NCBI GenBank assembly: GCA_945877125.1
Contig: CAMCQT010000014.1
Span: 1 to 60,398 of the forward strand
DNA length: 60,398 bases
Direction: 5' to 3'
From: Candidatus Brevifilum fermentans
GTDB lineage: Bacteria; Chloroflexota; Anaerolineae; Anaerolineales; Villigracilaceae
Shown: positions 31,617 to 40,432 of the stretch, one piece after another
Numbering within the stretch: the first letter of the stretch is position 1
Layout of the letters: each line of letters begins with the position of its first letter
The notes under the pieces: generated by a model
What the model was told of the DNA's origin: nothing
Seen by the model: the letters and a program-made list of their open reading frames with translations, nothing else
Database searches by the model: none
Made by a program: the position numbers and the translations under genes

Positions 31617-32419
31617 ACGAATCATTTACTGGACAGGAACCAGGTACGCCTCTCGCTTCTCGCCCGCCCGAGCCTGTTTCTCAACCCCAGGCAGTTCGCG
31701 TCGCTTTGCCAGCCCTCGTGCCGATGGCGACCTATGTAATTCTTGGTTTCACTGTGCTTGTTTATCTTTTGCAAATGGCAAGTGTGGCGGTCTTTGGCTA
31801 TGCCGTTTATCAAATTGACTGGCTTGAAGTGTACGGCGCGCGGTTTAATCAAGCGATCCGCATGGGGGAATTGTGGCGTTTTATTACGCCGGTGTTCCTG
31901 CATGGTTCCGTGGCGCATATCTTTTTCAATATGTACGCGTTGTTTTCCATCGGCTCATTTTTAGAGAGACACTTTGGGCATAAAAGATTTTTGGTGTTGT
32001 ATTTTCTTGGCGCTTTTTCTGGAAATGTTTTTTCATTTCTGCTGACCGGTGAAAATGGATATTCCGTTGGCGCATCTACTGCGGTGTTTGGGTTGATCGC
32101 GGCGGAAGTGATTTTCTTTTATCAAAATCGCAAATTGTTCGGTGGGCAGGCAAAGCAGGCAATTACCAACGCAGTTTTTATTATTGCAATCAATTTGTTC
32201 ATTGGCTTGACGCCCGGCATTGATAACTGGGGGCATGTCGGCGGTTTGCTTGGTGGCGCGATGTTTGCCTGGTTTGCCAGTCCGCGCTGGGCGATCACAG
32301 GAATATCCCCTGATTTTCGTTTGGAAGATCAACGTGAATTGCGCGAGACCGTTGTGGGCGCAAGTATGGTGATCATTGTTTTCGGCGCTTTGGCTGCATG
32401 GGCAATGTTTTTAAAGTAA
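31613..32419 (+). CDS. Rhomboid family intramembrane serine protease
   Basis: 268 residues with six or seven hydrophobic segments. After a polar Pro-rich N-terminus (1-35), the rhomboid core has GELWRFITPVFLHGSVAHIFFNMYAL (split over loop and TM2, with the HxxxN motif), YSVGASTAVFGLIAAE with the catalytic Ser, and NWGHVGGLLGGAMF with the His. It cleaves membrane-spanning substrates within the bilayer; the substrate is unknown. It shares the gmk transcript. Confidence 0.93.
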   Translation: MNESFTGQEPGTPLASRPPEPVSQPQAVRVALPALVPMATYVILGFTVLVYLLQMASVAVFGYAVYQIDWLEVYGARFNQAIRMGELWRFITPVFLHGSVAHIFFNMYALFSIGSFLERHFGHKRFLVLYFLGAFSGNVFSFLLTGENGYSVGASTAVFGLIAAEVIFFYQNRKLFGGQAKQAITNAVFIIAINLFIGLTPGIDNWGHVGGLLGGAMFAWFASPRWAITGISPDFRLEDQRELRETVVGASMVIIVFGALAAWAMFLK

Positions 32420-32433
32420 AAAACTATTAAACA

Positions 32434-32469
32434 AAAAACGCGACCATTTATCGTTATGGTCGCGTTTTT
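32434..32469. terminator. Bidirectional terminator
   Basis: AAAAACGCGACCAT pairs with ATGGTCGCGTTTTT. It has A on one side and T on the other, so it can serve both the rhomboid gene and the convergent dpp operon. Confidence 0.85.
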
Positions 32470-32484
32470 GATTCGAGTGGCGTA

Positions 32485-33441
32485 TTAACTCATGTGTGCG
32501 AGTCTTGGGTCAAGCGCATCGCGCAAACCATCACCCAGTAAATTGAATGCCAGTACGGTCAGCATAATTGCCAAGCCGGGATAAAAGACAAGGTGTGGCG
32601 CGGTGAAAACCTGATTGCGTTCCGAGCCGAGCATGGCGCCCCATTCAGGTGTGGGTGGCTGTGCGCCGAGTCCAAGAAAAGATAATGCGGCGGCATCCAG
32701 AATTGCAGACGCAATTCCGAGTGTGCCCTGCACGATCAACGGGGTCAGTGCGTTGGGCAAAATCCGCTTGAAGAGAATCTCGTAGGTATTTCCGCCGAGC
32801 GCGCGCGAGGCTGAGACATAATCCATTTCGCGGACGGAGAGCACACTGCCACGCACGACGCGGGCGTAGGCCGGGATGGAGACAATGCCAATCGCGAGCA
32901 GAGCATTTATCAGTCCAGGCCCAATAACCGTCACAATCGCAATGGCAAGTAACAGCGAGGGGAAAGCCAGCAGTACATCCATTACACGCATGATGAGGTT
33001 GTCAATCCAACCGCCAAAATACCCGCCGAGCGCGCCGAGGACCGTGCCGATGAAGATGGCAAAAGAAACAGTGGAGAGACCGATCATCAAGCTTAGGCGT
33101 GCGCCATACAACATGCGGCTGAATTCATCACGCAGATTTCCGTCGGTGCCCATGATATGTTGTGGTTGATCTGTTGGGCAACCCAAAGCGTAAATGCAGG
33201 GAGCCGAGCGTTTGGTGACATTCTGTGAGGGCTTGGCGTCCAACATGGAAAGAGTTGGGCTGTAGGGTGCGATCCATTGTGCGGTTAGCGCGATCAATAT
33301 TAAAATAGCCAGGATGACCATGCCAACGACAGATGATTTACGGCGGAAGAGCCTCCGACGGGTGATTTGCCACAGGCTGACTGAGTCAAGCGAGAGGGTG
33401 CTGGCGTCCAATTTTACAGGGGGTATGGTTTCGGTGGTCAT
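32485..33441 (-). CDS. dppC: Dipeptide/oligopeptide-type ABC transporter permease (DppC-like)
   Basis: 318 residues with six hydrophobic segments. The N-terminal LWQITRRRLFRRKSSVVGM then IAPYSPTLSM is typical of DppC/OppC. GTDGNLRDEFSRMLYGARLSL and the EAA loop DYVSASRALGGNTYEILFKRILPNA contact the ATPase. An external loop with two cysteines (CIYALGC) is seen. It is the last gene of the operon; no dppD or dppF ATPase follows. Confidence 0.92.
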   Translation of the reverse strand: MTTETIPPVKLDASTLSLDSVSLWQITRRRLFRRKSSVVGMVILAILILIALTAQWIAPYSPTLSMLDAKPSQNVTKRSAPCIYALGCPTDQPQHIMGTDGNLRDEFSRMLYGARLSLMIGLSTVSFAIFIGTVLGALGGYFGGWIDNLIMRVMDVLLAFPSLLLAIAIVTVIGPGLINALLAIGIVSIPAYARVVRGSVLSVREMDYVSASRALGGNTYEILFKRILPNALTPLIVQGTLGIASAILDAAALSFLGLGAQPPTPEWGAMLGSERNQVFTAPHLVFYPGLAIMLTVLAFNLLGDGLRDALDPRLAHMS

Positions 33442-33450
33442 GAGCAGTTC

Positions 33451-34530
33451 CTAGTTCAGGCGGATGCGGGGGTCGAGATATGCATAAGAAATATCCACGA
33501 TCAGGTTCAGTGCAACAAAGAACATTGCGATCACCACGGTAAATCCCTGCACAATGCCATAGTCACGGGCTGTGATGCCATCGTACAGAATACGGCCGAC
33601 GCCGGATAAATTGAAAACGGTTTCTGTTAATACTGCGCCGCCCAACAAGCCGCCTAAAGACAAACCAATTACGGTAGCTAGGGGTAATAAGGCATTCCGA
33701 AACGCGTGCTTCAAGATCACCGCTCGTTGCGACAATCCTTTGGCGCGCGCTGTGCGGATGTAATCTTGTCCAAGCACTTCGAGCATGGAAGAGCGCGTCA
33801 TGCGGGCGATCAATGCCATGGGAATGGTGCTGAGTGCGAATGCGGGGAGAATTAAATGAATGGCCGCATCTTTGAACACTTCCCAATTGCCGGTAAGCAC
33901 GGCGTTGAAAATGTTCATTCGGCTAAAGAAATCTGAAATATTATAGATAAAAGTGCCTTTGGTAAGTTCCAGTCCCCATACTTCAAAAAATGGAATGGTA
34001 ATGAGACCTGCAGAAAGACGGCCGGATGGTGGTAGTTGGAACGGCGTGCCTTTTAATGTCAGCGCAAAAATATACGCAAGCATTAATCCCAGCCAAAAGA
34101 CCGGCATGGATACGCCGATATTTGCCCACATCATGGTGACCACATCCACCCATGTATTGTGGCGGACGGCAGAAATTACCCCCAGCGGAATACCAACGAT
34201 AATGCTAAATAATAATGCCGCAAAACTTAATTCAACTGTGATCGGCAGGCGCTCCATCAATAATTCAGTGATGGGTTTTGAATAACGGAAGGAAGTTCCA
34301 AAATCGCCCTGCGCGATTTCGCTAACATATACCCCAAACTGAACGATAATTGGCTTGTCCAAACCATGACGATGATTGAATTCATCGCAGACCACTTTGG
34401 TGGCTTTCTCCCCAAGCATGGCGCGGCATGGGTCACCAGGGATCAATCGCGCCAGCGCGAAAGTGGCAAATAAAATGCCAAATAATACCGGAATACTAAG
34501 AAGGAGACGCCTGAGAATATAAGTGGGCAT
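33451..34530 (-). CDS. dppB: Dipeptide/oligopeptide-type ABC transporter permease (DppB-like)
   Basis: 359 residues. It begins YILRRLLLSIPVLFGILFATF and carries RLIPGDPCRAMLGEKAT, FGTSFRYSKPITELLMERLP and the EAA loop DYIRTARAKGLSQRAVILKHAFRNA. ETVFNLSGVGRILYDGI is the usual C-terminal part. It is somewhat longer than average because of an extra external loop (about 165-225). Nine bp separate it from dppC. Confidence 0.92.
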   Translation of the reverse strand: MPTYILRRLLLSIPVLFGILFATFALARLIPGDPCRAMLGEKATKVVCDEFNHRHGLDKPIIVQFGVYVSEIAQGDFGTSFRYSKPITELLMERLPITVELSFAALLFSIIVGIPLGVISAVRHNTWVDVVTMMWANIGVSMPVFWLGLMLAYIFALTLKGTPFQLPPSGRLSAGLITIPFFEVWGLELTKGTFIYNISDFFSRMNIFNAVLTGNWEVFKDAAIHLILPAFALSTIPMALIARMTRSSMLEVLGQDYIRTARAKGLSQRAVILKHAFRNALLPLATVIGLSLGGLLGGAVLTETVFNLSGVGRILYDGITARDYGIVQGFTVVIAMFFVALNLIVDISYAYLDPRIRLN

Positions 34531-34542
34531 GATTATTTTGGG

Positions 34543-34577
34543 AGCCCCCCGACAAGATAGGTTCTTATCGGGGGGCT
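34543..34577 (-). promoter_or_regulatory. Intraoperon hairpin between the binding-protein gene and dppB
   Basis: Arms AGCCCCCCGACAAG and CTTATCGGGGGGCT pair with one mismatch over a 7-nt loop. It lies in the 70-bp gap after the binding-protein stop. No long T run, so mRNA stabilisation or partial termination are both possible. Confidence 0.65.
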
Positions 34578-34600
34578 AATAGTTTTAATAAATCTTGATC

Positions 34601-36343
34601 TTACTCAGCAGGAGCGTTCAGGAACGCGCCAAAGAGACCGCTCCAGTAGGAGAACGCACCGGTGTTGCCGGTGTGAAGTGGGTTAGCCGCATCCCATTGG
34701 ATGGAAAGGGAGGTGACCACATCGTTCGCGTCGAATGAGGAACCATCAGAGAACAAGACGCCGGGGCGCAGTTTGAAGGTCCATTCGGTCAGATCACCGT
34801 TGACTTCGTAGGATTCGGCCAAAACAGGTTCAACTGCTGTGCCGCCAATTTCGTAGCCGAGCAGGGATTGTGTAACCTGTTCGCAAGCGCGCAATGATTC
34901 GCCGTCGGTTTCGTCGGCGCAGTAGAGCGAGATCGGCTCAGCGTTCTGCATCCATACGAAGGAGTCGGTGCCATTGGACATAACGGAGAAGGATTCGTTG
35001 CCCAGCGGGCTGGCGTGCGCGCCCGTAACTGCGGCTTGGAAGGCAAGTGCGGAACCACCATGAGCAACAGGGATCATCGGCACGTGGGTGCGGATGGCGT
35101 TGTTGGCGTCAGTGTAGAAAGGTTCGCGATCAGAATCGGAAGCCAACTGAGCGCCGCTGTCGATGGCAGAGGTGATGTCGTCGAACTTATCGCCGAATTG
35201 CTTGGAAGCGCCAGAGCCGAAGTGGTAGCCAAGGAAGTTGGTCTGGTCAGGATAGTCCGCGCCCCAGCCCAGCATGTACAAGCCTGGTAACTGACCTGCA
35301 TCTGCGGCGGTGAGGAAAGCTCCGGATTCCATCACTTCGATCTTGAGGGTGATGTTCAAGTTTTCTTTCAACTGAGCCTGGAGGTCCTGCGCCACAATGT
35401 TAGGATCGGGCAGGTAACCACGAACAACGTCGCGGTAGTTCAGGACGGTTTCGAAACCATCAGGATAACCGGCTTCAGCCAAAAGGGCTTTGGCGGCAGT
35501 GGCATCGAAGGCGTACCAATCATCACCTACGCAGCCATTCGGGATGGAGCATGGGGTGAAGTGAGAAGCAACCTCAGAACCAGCAGGGTAGAAGTTATCT
35601 ACGATACGGTTACGATCAACACCCATGGCAATTGCCTGGCGTACTTTTTCGTTAGCCAAAGGATTGGTGGTGTTATCAAAGCCTTCGACCTGGGGATTAT
35701 TGTTGAAACCAATGTACATGATGTTGAGGGCAGGGCGGTTGAGCAGTGACAGGTTTGTGTCGCCTTCAACGGTGGCGAAATCATCGGGACCAACATTGTC
35801 GATGCCGTCAACGGTGCCAGATTGGAGTTCGAGCAAGCGTTGAGCAGACTCAGCGCTCCATTTGAAGACCAAAGTCTCAGAGCCGGCTTTTTCGCCCCAA
35901 TAATTGGGGTTGGCTTTAAAGACCAATTGATCGCCGCGAACCCATTCAGAGACCATGTAAGGTCCGGTGCCGACGGGCTTCTCGAGCAAATCACCGTTTC
36001 CGCCAGTGGATTCGAGATATTCAGTGGGCTGAATCGCAAAGGATGAGAAAGCAATTTTCGAGGGGAAAGCAGGATCAGGCACGCAGAGTGTGATCTTGAC
36101 GGTCAATTCATCCACCGCTTCGATGGATTTGAATTCGCCGCCATATTCACAGTCGGGAGCTTCAACCATCAAGCCTTCATAAGCCGCCATGGGGGCTTCG
36201 GTAGCGGCAGGTTCAACTGCAGGGGCTTCAGTAGCGGCAGGTTCAACTGCGGGGGCTTCGGTTGCCACACCGCCGCCGCAGGCAGCAAGCATCATGCTCG
36301 CGAGCACTACAAGCGAAAATAGAACAGAAAGGTTTCTTTTCAC
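34601..36343 (-). CDS. Circularly permuted SBP_bac_5 substrate-binding lipoprotein
   Basis: 580 residues. Lipobox MLAAC (Cys22) is followed by a repeated APAVEPAATE linker. The folded part starts GGEFKSIEAVDELTVKITL (about 67-85) and PVGTGPYMVSEW, which in DppA/OppA-type proteins come about 120 residues after the mature start. The normal C-terminal end (VTGAHASPLGNESFSV) is reached near 450, and then DSFVWMQNAEPISLY, VEPVLAESYEV and WTFKLRPGVLFSDGSSF follow (about 460-580). In the family these are the N-terminal segments. There is no second copy of them at the front. It starts at GTG with GGAGGAG four bases upstream, and heads the operon with dppB and dppC. Confidence 0.9.
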   Translation of the reverse strand: MKRNLSVLFSLVVLASMMLAACGGGVATEAPAVEPAATEAPAVEPAATEAPMAAYEGLMVEAPDCEYGGEFKSIEAVDELTVKITLCVPDPAFPSKIAFSSFAIQPTEYLESTGGNGDLLEKPVGTGPYMVSEWVRGDQLVFKANPNYWGEKAGSETLVFKWSAESAQRLLELQSGTVDGIDNVGPDDFATVEGDTNLSLLNRPALNIMYIGFNNNPQVEGFDNTTNPLANEKVRQAIAMGVDRNRIVDNFYPAGSEVASHFTPCSIPNGCVGDDWYAFDATAAKALLAEAGYPDGFETVLNYRDVVRGYLPDPNIVAQDLQAQLKENLNITLKIEVMESGAFLTAADAGQLPGLYMLGWGADYPDQTNFLGYHFGSGASKQFGDKFDDITSAIDSGAQLASDSDREPFYTDANNAIRTHVPMIPVAHGGSALAFQAAVTGAHASPLGNESFSVMSNGTDSFVWMQNAEPISLYCADETDGESLRACEQVTQSLLGYEIGGTAVEPVLAESYEVNGDLTEWTFKLRPGVLFSDGSSFDANDVVTSLSIQWDAANPLHTGNTGAFSYWSGLFGAFLNAPAE

Positions 36344-36447
36344 GTTTCTCCTCCTTAGAGAAAAAGTGGATTATTGGAGACCTGAGAATTTTTTTCCTCA
36401 AGCCTCTTGACAAGCGCGAATTATACAACAAAAACCTGTCAAAACTG

Positions 36448-37524
36448 TTAGGGGCGTGTACCCTGCGAATGCCATAGCCCGGCGATTTTTTCCCCGCACT
36501 TCGGACATTTTCCTTCACTCGTGATCTTATATTTTTCGATGACGTACCCGCTGCGTTTCACAAGCTGATAGTTGCAGTGTGGACAACAGGTAGTTTCATA
36601 CTCCCCAACATTTCCGGGCAAATTCCCGGCGTACACATATCTCAGTCCCGCCTCGCGCCCAATCTCTGCCGCGCGGATCAATGTTTGCGGGTCGGTATTA
36701 TCGGGGTCGATCATCTTGTAATCTTTATGAAAAGCTGTCACGTGCCAGGGAATATCGGGCGATAGCCCCGCAAGGAAACGCGCTGCATCCCATAATTCTT
36801 CATTTGAATCATTGAATCCGGGAATCACCAGCGTCACCACCTCGACCCACAAACCCAGATTGCGCGCGCGTTTGATTCCATCCAATGTATTTTGCAATGT
36901 CCCGCCCAGCGTGCGATAACTTTTTTCGCTCATACATTTTAGATCAACCTTGTACGCATCCAAATACGGGCGCAAATATTCCATCACTTCGGGCGTGTTA
37001 TTTCCATTGGATACATAAGCGCACAGCAAACCCGCTTGTTTTGCTTCCTTGAAAATTGCAACCGCCCACTCACTGGTAATTAACGGCTCGTTATATGAAG
37101 AGACAACCACCGAAGCTTTGGCTCTGCGTGCCTGTTTGACGATTTCCTGGGGTGTGATCTCCCTTACAAATTGAGCCGCCACATTCGAAGCAGGGTCGCG
37201 CAGTGCTTGCGATGTCAACCAGTTTTGGCAAAAGCCGCAGTGATAATCACAGCCTAACATGCCAAACGTTAACGCGTTTGCTCCAGGCAGCACATGTGAA
37301 AAAGGTTTCTTCTCGATTGGGTCATTTTGCAGCGCAGCCACATAGCCGAACGGCACGTGCAATTTTCCGCCCTTATTAAATCGTACCTGACAAATGCCGC
37401 GCTTGCCCTCGCGGATCAAACAATGATGTCCGCAGGCGTGGCAGCGAACTGCACCGTCGGCAAGCGCTTCGCACAGTTCACCTTCAACTGTCAAATTGTC
37501 CACTATGTTTGCCAGCGAACTCAT
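36448..37524 (-). CDS. amrS: AmmeMemoRadiSam-type radical SAM enzyme
   Basis: About 358 residues. An N-terminal cysteine cluster (RCHACGHHCLIREGKRGIC) precedes the radical SAM motif CDYHCGFC in GMLGCDYHCGFCQNW. VVSSYNEPLITSEWA, YVSNGNNTPE and DLKCMSEKSYRTLGGT follow in AmrS/PflA-like order. A zinc-ribbon-like C-terminus (CCPHCNYQL, CPKCGEKIAG) is unusual for plain activases and fits AmrS. The partner Memo and AMMECR1 genes are not in the window. ATG at 37524, with GGAG 5 nt upstream, is preferred to 37560 because the longer N-terminus overlaps a repeat. Confidence 0.85.
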   Translation of the reverse strand: MSSLANIVDNLTVEGELCEALADGAVRCHACGHHCLIREGKRGICQVRFNKGGKLHVPFGYVAALQNDPIEKKPFSHVLPGANALTFGMLGCDYHCGFCQNWLTSQALRDPASNVAAQFVREITPQEIVKQARRAKASVVVSSYNEPLITSEWAVAIFKEAKQAGLLCAYVSNGNNTPEVMEYLRPYLDAYKVDLKCMSEKSYRTLGGTLQNTLDGIKRARNLGLWVEVVTLVIPGFNDSNEELWDAARFLAGLSPDIPWHVTAFHKDYKMIDPDNTDPQTLIRAAEIGREAGLRYVYAGNLPGNVGEYETTCCPHCNYQLVKRSGYVIEKYKITSEGKCPKCGEKIAGLWHSQGTRP

Positions 37525-37541
37525 TGCGACTCCAGTAATAA

Positions 37542-37609
37542 AAACCTGACAGGTTTCCACAAAGCCTCGTTTAACCGAGGCGGTCTCCGATAAAACCTGT
37601 CAGGTTTAA
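37542..37609. repeat. Paired AACCTGACAGGTT palindromes
   Basis: AAACCTGACAGGTTT at 37542-37556 and AAACCTGTCAGGTTT at about 37593-37607, enclosing the inverted GCCTCG and CGAGGC. Same core as the in-frame palindrome in pyrC. It fills the divergent gap between the radical SAM gene and mobA. Confidence 0.7.
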
Positions 37610-37610
37610 G

Positions 37611-37622
37611 TATAATATATCC
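37611..37622 (+). promoter_or_regulatory. -10 box abutting mobA
   Basis: TATAAT (37611-37616) then six bases to the ATG at 37623; no ribosome-binding site. Confidence 0.6.
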
Positions 37623-38255
37623 ATGTTAACTGTTGTAATTCAAGCAGGCGGACAATCTTCCCGCATGGGCGAAGATAAAGCCCTGAAATCTTTTCTTGGG
37701 CGTCCGCTTATTCAACGTGTGATGGATAGGGTCTCGTCAATTGCAGATGAGATCATCGTGACCACGAACCATCCCGCAGAGTATGAGTTTCTTAACCTGC
37801 GCCTCACTCCCGACCTCAAGCCGGGGCGCGGCGCCTTGGGCGGACTCTACACTGCGATTGAATCTGCTACTTTTCCGCTGGTGGCGGTGGTGGCTTGCGA
37901 TATGCCCTTCGCTAGTCCAATGCTTTTCGAAGGCGCGCTCAAGCTCATGGTCGAAGAGGCGGCGGATGTCGTCATCGCTCGCGCAGCACCCCGGGCGGAG
38001 CGGGTGGGAAAATCAGACGAAGGCTATGAACCGCTTCACGCATTATATCGCCGTGAGGCTTGTCTTCCTGCAATTGAATCAGCGATTGCAGCCGATCAAT
38101 GGAAGGTCATCTCGTGGTTTCCGCAGGTAAAAGTGCGGGTGCTTACATCTGACGAAGTTAGATCATTCGACCCTTCAGGTTTATGCTTTTGGAATCTCAA
38201 CACGCCTGAAGAGTTTATTAAAGCGGAAGAAACGTTTAAACGCAATGGAGCATAA
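37623..38255 (+). CDS. mobA: Molybdenum cofactor guanylyltransferase
   Basis: 210 residues. Nucleotidyltransferase opening VIQAGGQSSRMGEDKAL with the GTP-binding loop, then ADEIIVTTNHP, PGRGALGGLYTAIESA and VACDMPFASP (metal-binding Asp). The C-terminus has EPLHALYRR and FWNLNTPEEF, typical of MobA. It links GMP to molybdopterin to give the dinucleotide cofactor. Its last residues and stop codon come from the end of an M1 mobile element (38242 on), so the original tail may have been a little different. Confidence 0.93.
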   Translation: MLTVVIQAGGQSSRMGEDKALKSFLGRPLIQRVMDRVSSIADEIIVTTNHPAEYEFLNLRLTPDLKPGRGALGGLYTAIESATFPLVAVVACDMPFASPMLFEGALKLMVEEAADVVIARAAPRAERVGKSDEGYEPLHALYRREACLPAIESAIAADQWKVISWFPQVKVRVLTSDEVRSFDPSGLCFWNLNTPEEFIKAEETFKRNGA

Positions 38256-38424
38256 CTTGCTATTCATGGTTTTCTCAAAACATAAAATCTTAATGCGAAT
38301 GCCGCGAAAGGAGCGAATGACGCAAAAAAACTGCTCTTTTTCGCCCTATTCGCGCATTTCGCGTTAAAGCCTTGCCTTCAAGTCAATCTACAAGACTGCT
38401 CAATAGCAAGTTATGCGGTACTGC
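38242..38424. mobile_element. Miniature inverted-repeat element, family M1, copy B
   Basis: 183 bp with 23-bp imperfect terminal inverted repeats sharing GCATAACTTGCTATT, flanked by an exact 8-bp direct repeat GTTTAAAC at 38234-38241 and 38425-38432. Interior arms TTAATGCGAATGCCGCG and CGCGCATTTCGCGTTAA fold back on each other. It is intact and lacks the insertion present in copy A. It interrupts the mobA 3' end. Confidence 0.85.
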
Positions 38425-38451
38425 GTTTAAACGTTCAAACTTGTAAACGTT

Positions 38452-38874
38452 CTAGCGCACGATCAACACCGGACACGGCGCGTGAGCCACAATTTTTTGA
38501 CTGGTACTTCCGAGCAGCAAGCCAGCCAATGTTCCAACTCCGCGTGAGCCAATAACGATCACGTCGCTATGGCGTGTGTTTGCCACACTGATGATGGCTT
38601 CGGCGGGGGAGGCTTCAAGGAATTCTGTGTGAATCTCACAAGGAAGATCGCCCACAACTTTGATGGCTGCCTCCATGATCTTATTCGATTCCTCGATGCG
38701 CGCATCAATGGCGTATTGCATGTTCGGCTCACCGAGATAGGGTGGTATGAAATCATAAGCCACCACAATGCGGAATTCTTTGGCGTTCACGGTGCGCGCC
38801 AGATCGGCGGCTGTGCGAGCGGCGTGTAATGCGTGTTCAGATCCATCCACTGCCAACAGAACTTTTTCAAACAT
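38452..38874 (-). CDS. Universal stress protein (UspA family)
   Basis: About 140 residues. It starts MFEKVLLAVDGSEHALHAAR, with HSDVIVIGSRGVGTLAGLLLGS holding the GxxG-9x-GS ATP-binding motif, and ends CPVLIVR. ATP-binding Usp proteins act in stress survival and dormancy. AAAGGAG just upstream sets the ATG at 38874 rather than one at 38913. It is divergent from the desulfurase-like gene. Confidence 0.93.
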   Translation of the reverse strand: MFEKVLLAVDGSEHALHAARTAADLARTVNAKEFRIVVAYDFIPPYLGEPNMQYAIDARIEESNKIMEAAIKVVGDLPCEIHTEFLEASPAEAIISVANTRHSDVIVIGSRGVGTLAGLLLGSTSQKIVAHAPCPVLIVR

Positions 38875-38947
38875 GTTATCTCCTTTTCTGTGGGGTACAA
38901 TCTTAGTATACAACCAGTGTGTCTAAATTTCATTAAAGGAGCTTCCC

Positions 38948-40207
38948 ATGTCTCTGAATCTTGATTTGATCCGCCAGCAATTTCCAGCGCTTAACCGTCC
39001 CGACGTTTTTTTTGACAACCCCGGCGGGACGCAAATTGCCAAACCCTCTCTTGACCGCATCAACAAATATTTGATCGAATCCAATGCCAATCACGAGGGC
39101 GTTTTTGCGACCAGCGTTGCTTCGGATGCTGTGTTGGATGAAGCCCATCGCGCAATGGCTGATTTTTATAATGCGCCGTCTCCTGATGAAATTGTCTTCG
39201 GGAACAATATGACCACCCTCACACTTCATATTAGCCGCTCTATTTCGCGCGACTGGAACGAGGGCGATGAGATCGTGGTTACACGGCTTGACCATGACGC
39301 CAATGTAACTCCCTGGGTGTTGGCGGCACAGGATCGCGGAGTAAAAGTCAACTGGGTGGGTTTTGATGTGGAAGACGGCACGCTGAATTTAGGTGACCTG
39401 CAAAAAGCGCTTGAGCGAAAGCCGCGCCTGCTGGCAGTGGGCTACGCCTCCAACTCGCTCGGCACGATCAACCCGGTGCAAAAGATGATCAAGATGGCGC
39501 ACGATGCCGGTACATTGGTTTATGTGGATGCCGTGCAATATGCTCCGCATGGCGCGATTGATGTGCAAAGACTGGATTGCGATTTTCTGGTTTCTTCTGC
39601 TTATAAATTCTTTGGTACACATGCCGGCATCCTTTATGGCAAGCGCGAGTTGTTGGAAAAATTATTTGCCTATAAAGTGCGCCCGGCGACTAATAAACTC
39701 CCGGGTAAATTTGAAACCGGCACGCAAAATCACGAAGGCATTGCGGGCGTGCTTGGCGCGGTTGAATATTTTGAATGGGTGGGACGTGAATTCGGCGGCG
39801 AACATGCCGAGAGTTTTTTCGGGAGCGGATATTCTGGACGCACGCTTGAGTTGAAAAAAGCGATGACCGCAATCCATGCTTACGAGCTTGAGTTGAATCG
39901 CGCGCTTCTTTCCACCCTGCAAGCGATTCCCGGTATCACGATCTTTGGGCTGACCGACATGCGCCGATTGGATGAACGCGTGGCGACCTTCTCCTTCCGC
40001 TTGAATAATCAGCATCCGCATGATGTGGCACAGAAATTGTCAGACGCCGGCATTTACGTCTGGGACGGAAATTATTACGCGCTCAACGTCACCGAGCGGC
40101 TCGGCTTGGAAGAACACGGCGGCATGGTGCGCGTCGGCGCGGCGCATTACAACACACTCGATGAAGTTGCACGTTTGGGCGAGACTTTGCAAAAGATCGC
40201 AAAATAA
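38948..40207 (+). CDS. Cysteine desulfurase-like PLP enzyme
   Basis: 419 residues, class V aminotransferase fold. FFDNPGGTQIAKPSLDRI is the usual opening, NNMTTLTLHISRSI and RLDHDANVTPWVLAA follow, and SSAYKFFGTHAGILYGK carries the PLP-binding Lys. This matches the 'cysteine desulfurase-like' subgroup rather than IscS or SufS; I see no clear catalytic-Cys loop near position 330-370. It may act on another amino acid. AAGGAG lies before the ATG. No sufU or iscU is adjacent. Confidence 0.88.
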   Translation: MSLNLDLIRQQFPALNRPDVFFDNPGGTQIAKPSLDRINKYLIESNANHEGVFATSVASDAVLDEAHRAMADFYNAPSPDEIVFGNNMTTLTLHISRSISRDWNEGDEIVVTRLDHDANVTPWVLAAQDRGVKVNWVGFDVEDGTLNLGDLQKALERKPRLLAVGYASNSLGTINPVQKMIKMAHDAGTLVYVDAVQYAPHGAIDVQRLDCDFLVSSAYKFFGTHAGILYGKRELLEKLFAYKVRPATNKLPGKFETGTQNHEGIAGVLGAVEYFEWVGREFGGEHAESFFGSGYSGRTLELKKAMTAIHAYELELNRALLSTLQAIPGITIFGLTDMRRLDERVATFSFRLNNQHPHDVAQKLSDAGIYVWDGNYYALNVTERLGLEEHGGMVRVGAAHYNTLDEVARLGETLQKIAK

Positions 40208-40236
40208 TTAACAAAGTTGTTTGGCACACGAATTTG

Positions 40237-40279
40237 CAATCGCCTAGGACATTCCCTTGTCCTAGGCGATTGTTCTTTA
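40237..40279 (+). terminator. Terminator of the desulfurase-like gene
   Basis: CAATCGCCTAGGAC pairs perfectly with GTCCTAGGCGATTG, followed by a T-rich tail. Confidence 0.9.
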
Positions 40280-40432
40280 TTTTTTTTCTCTACCCGTACA
40301 TTTCAAATCTGGGACGCAGATCGCTTCGCGCGCAGATATTTTCTTTTTTTCAGCGAAATCAGCGTTTCTCAACATCCAAAAAATCTTAACGCAAATTACG
40401 CGAAAAGGCGAAAGACGCGAACTTTTTATTGA

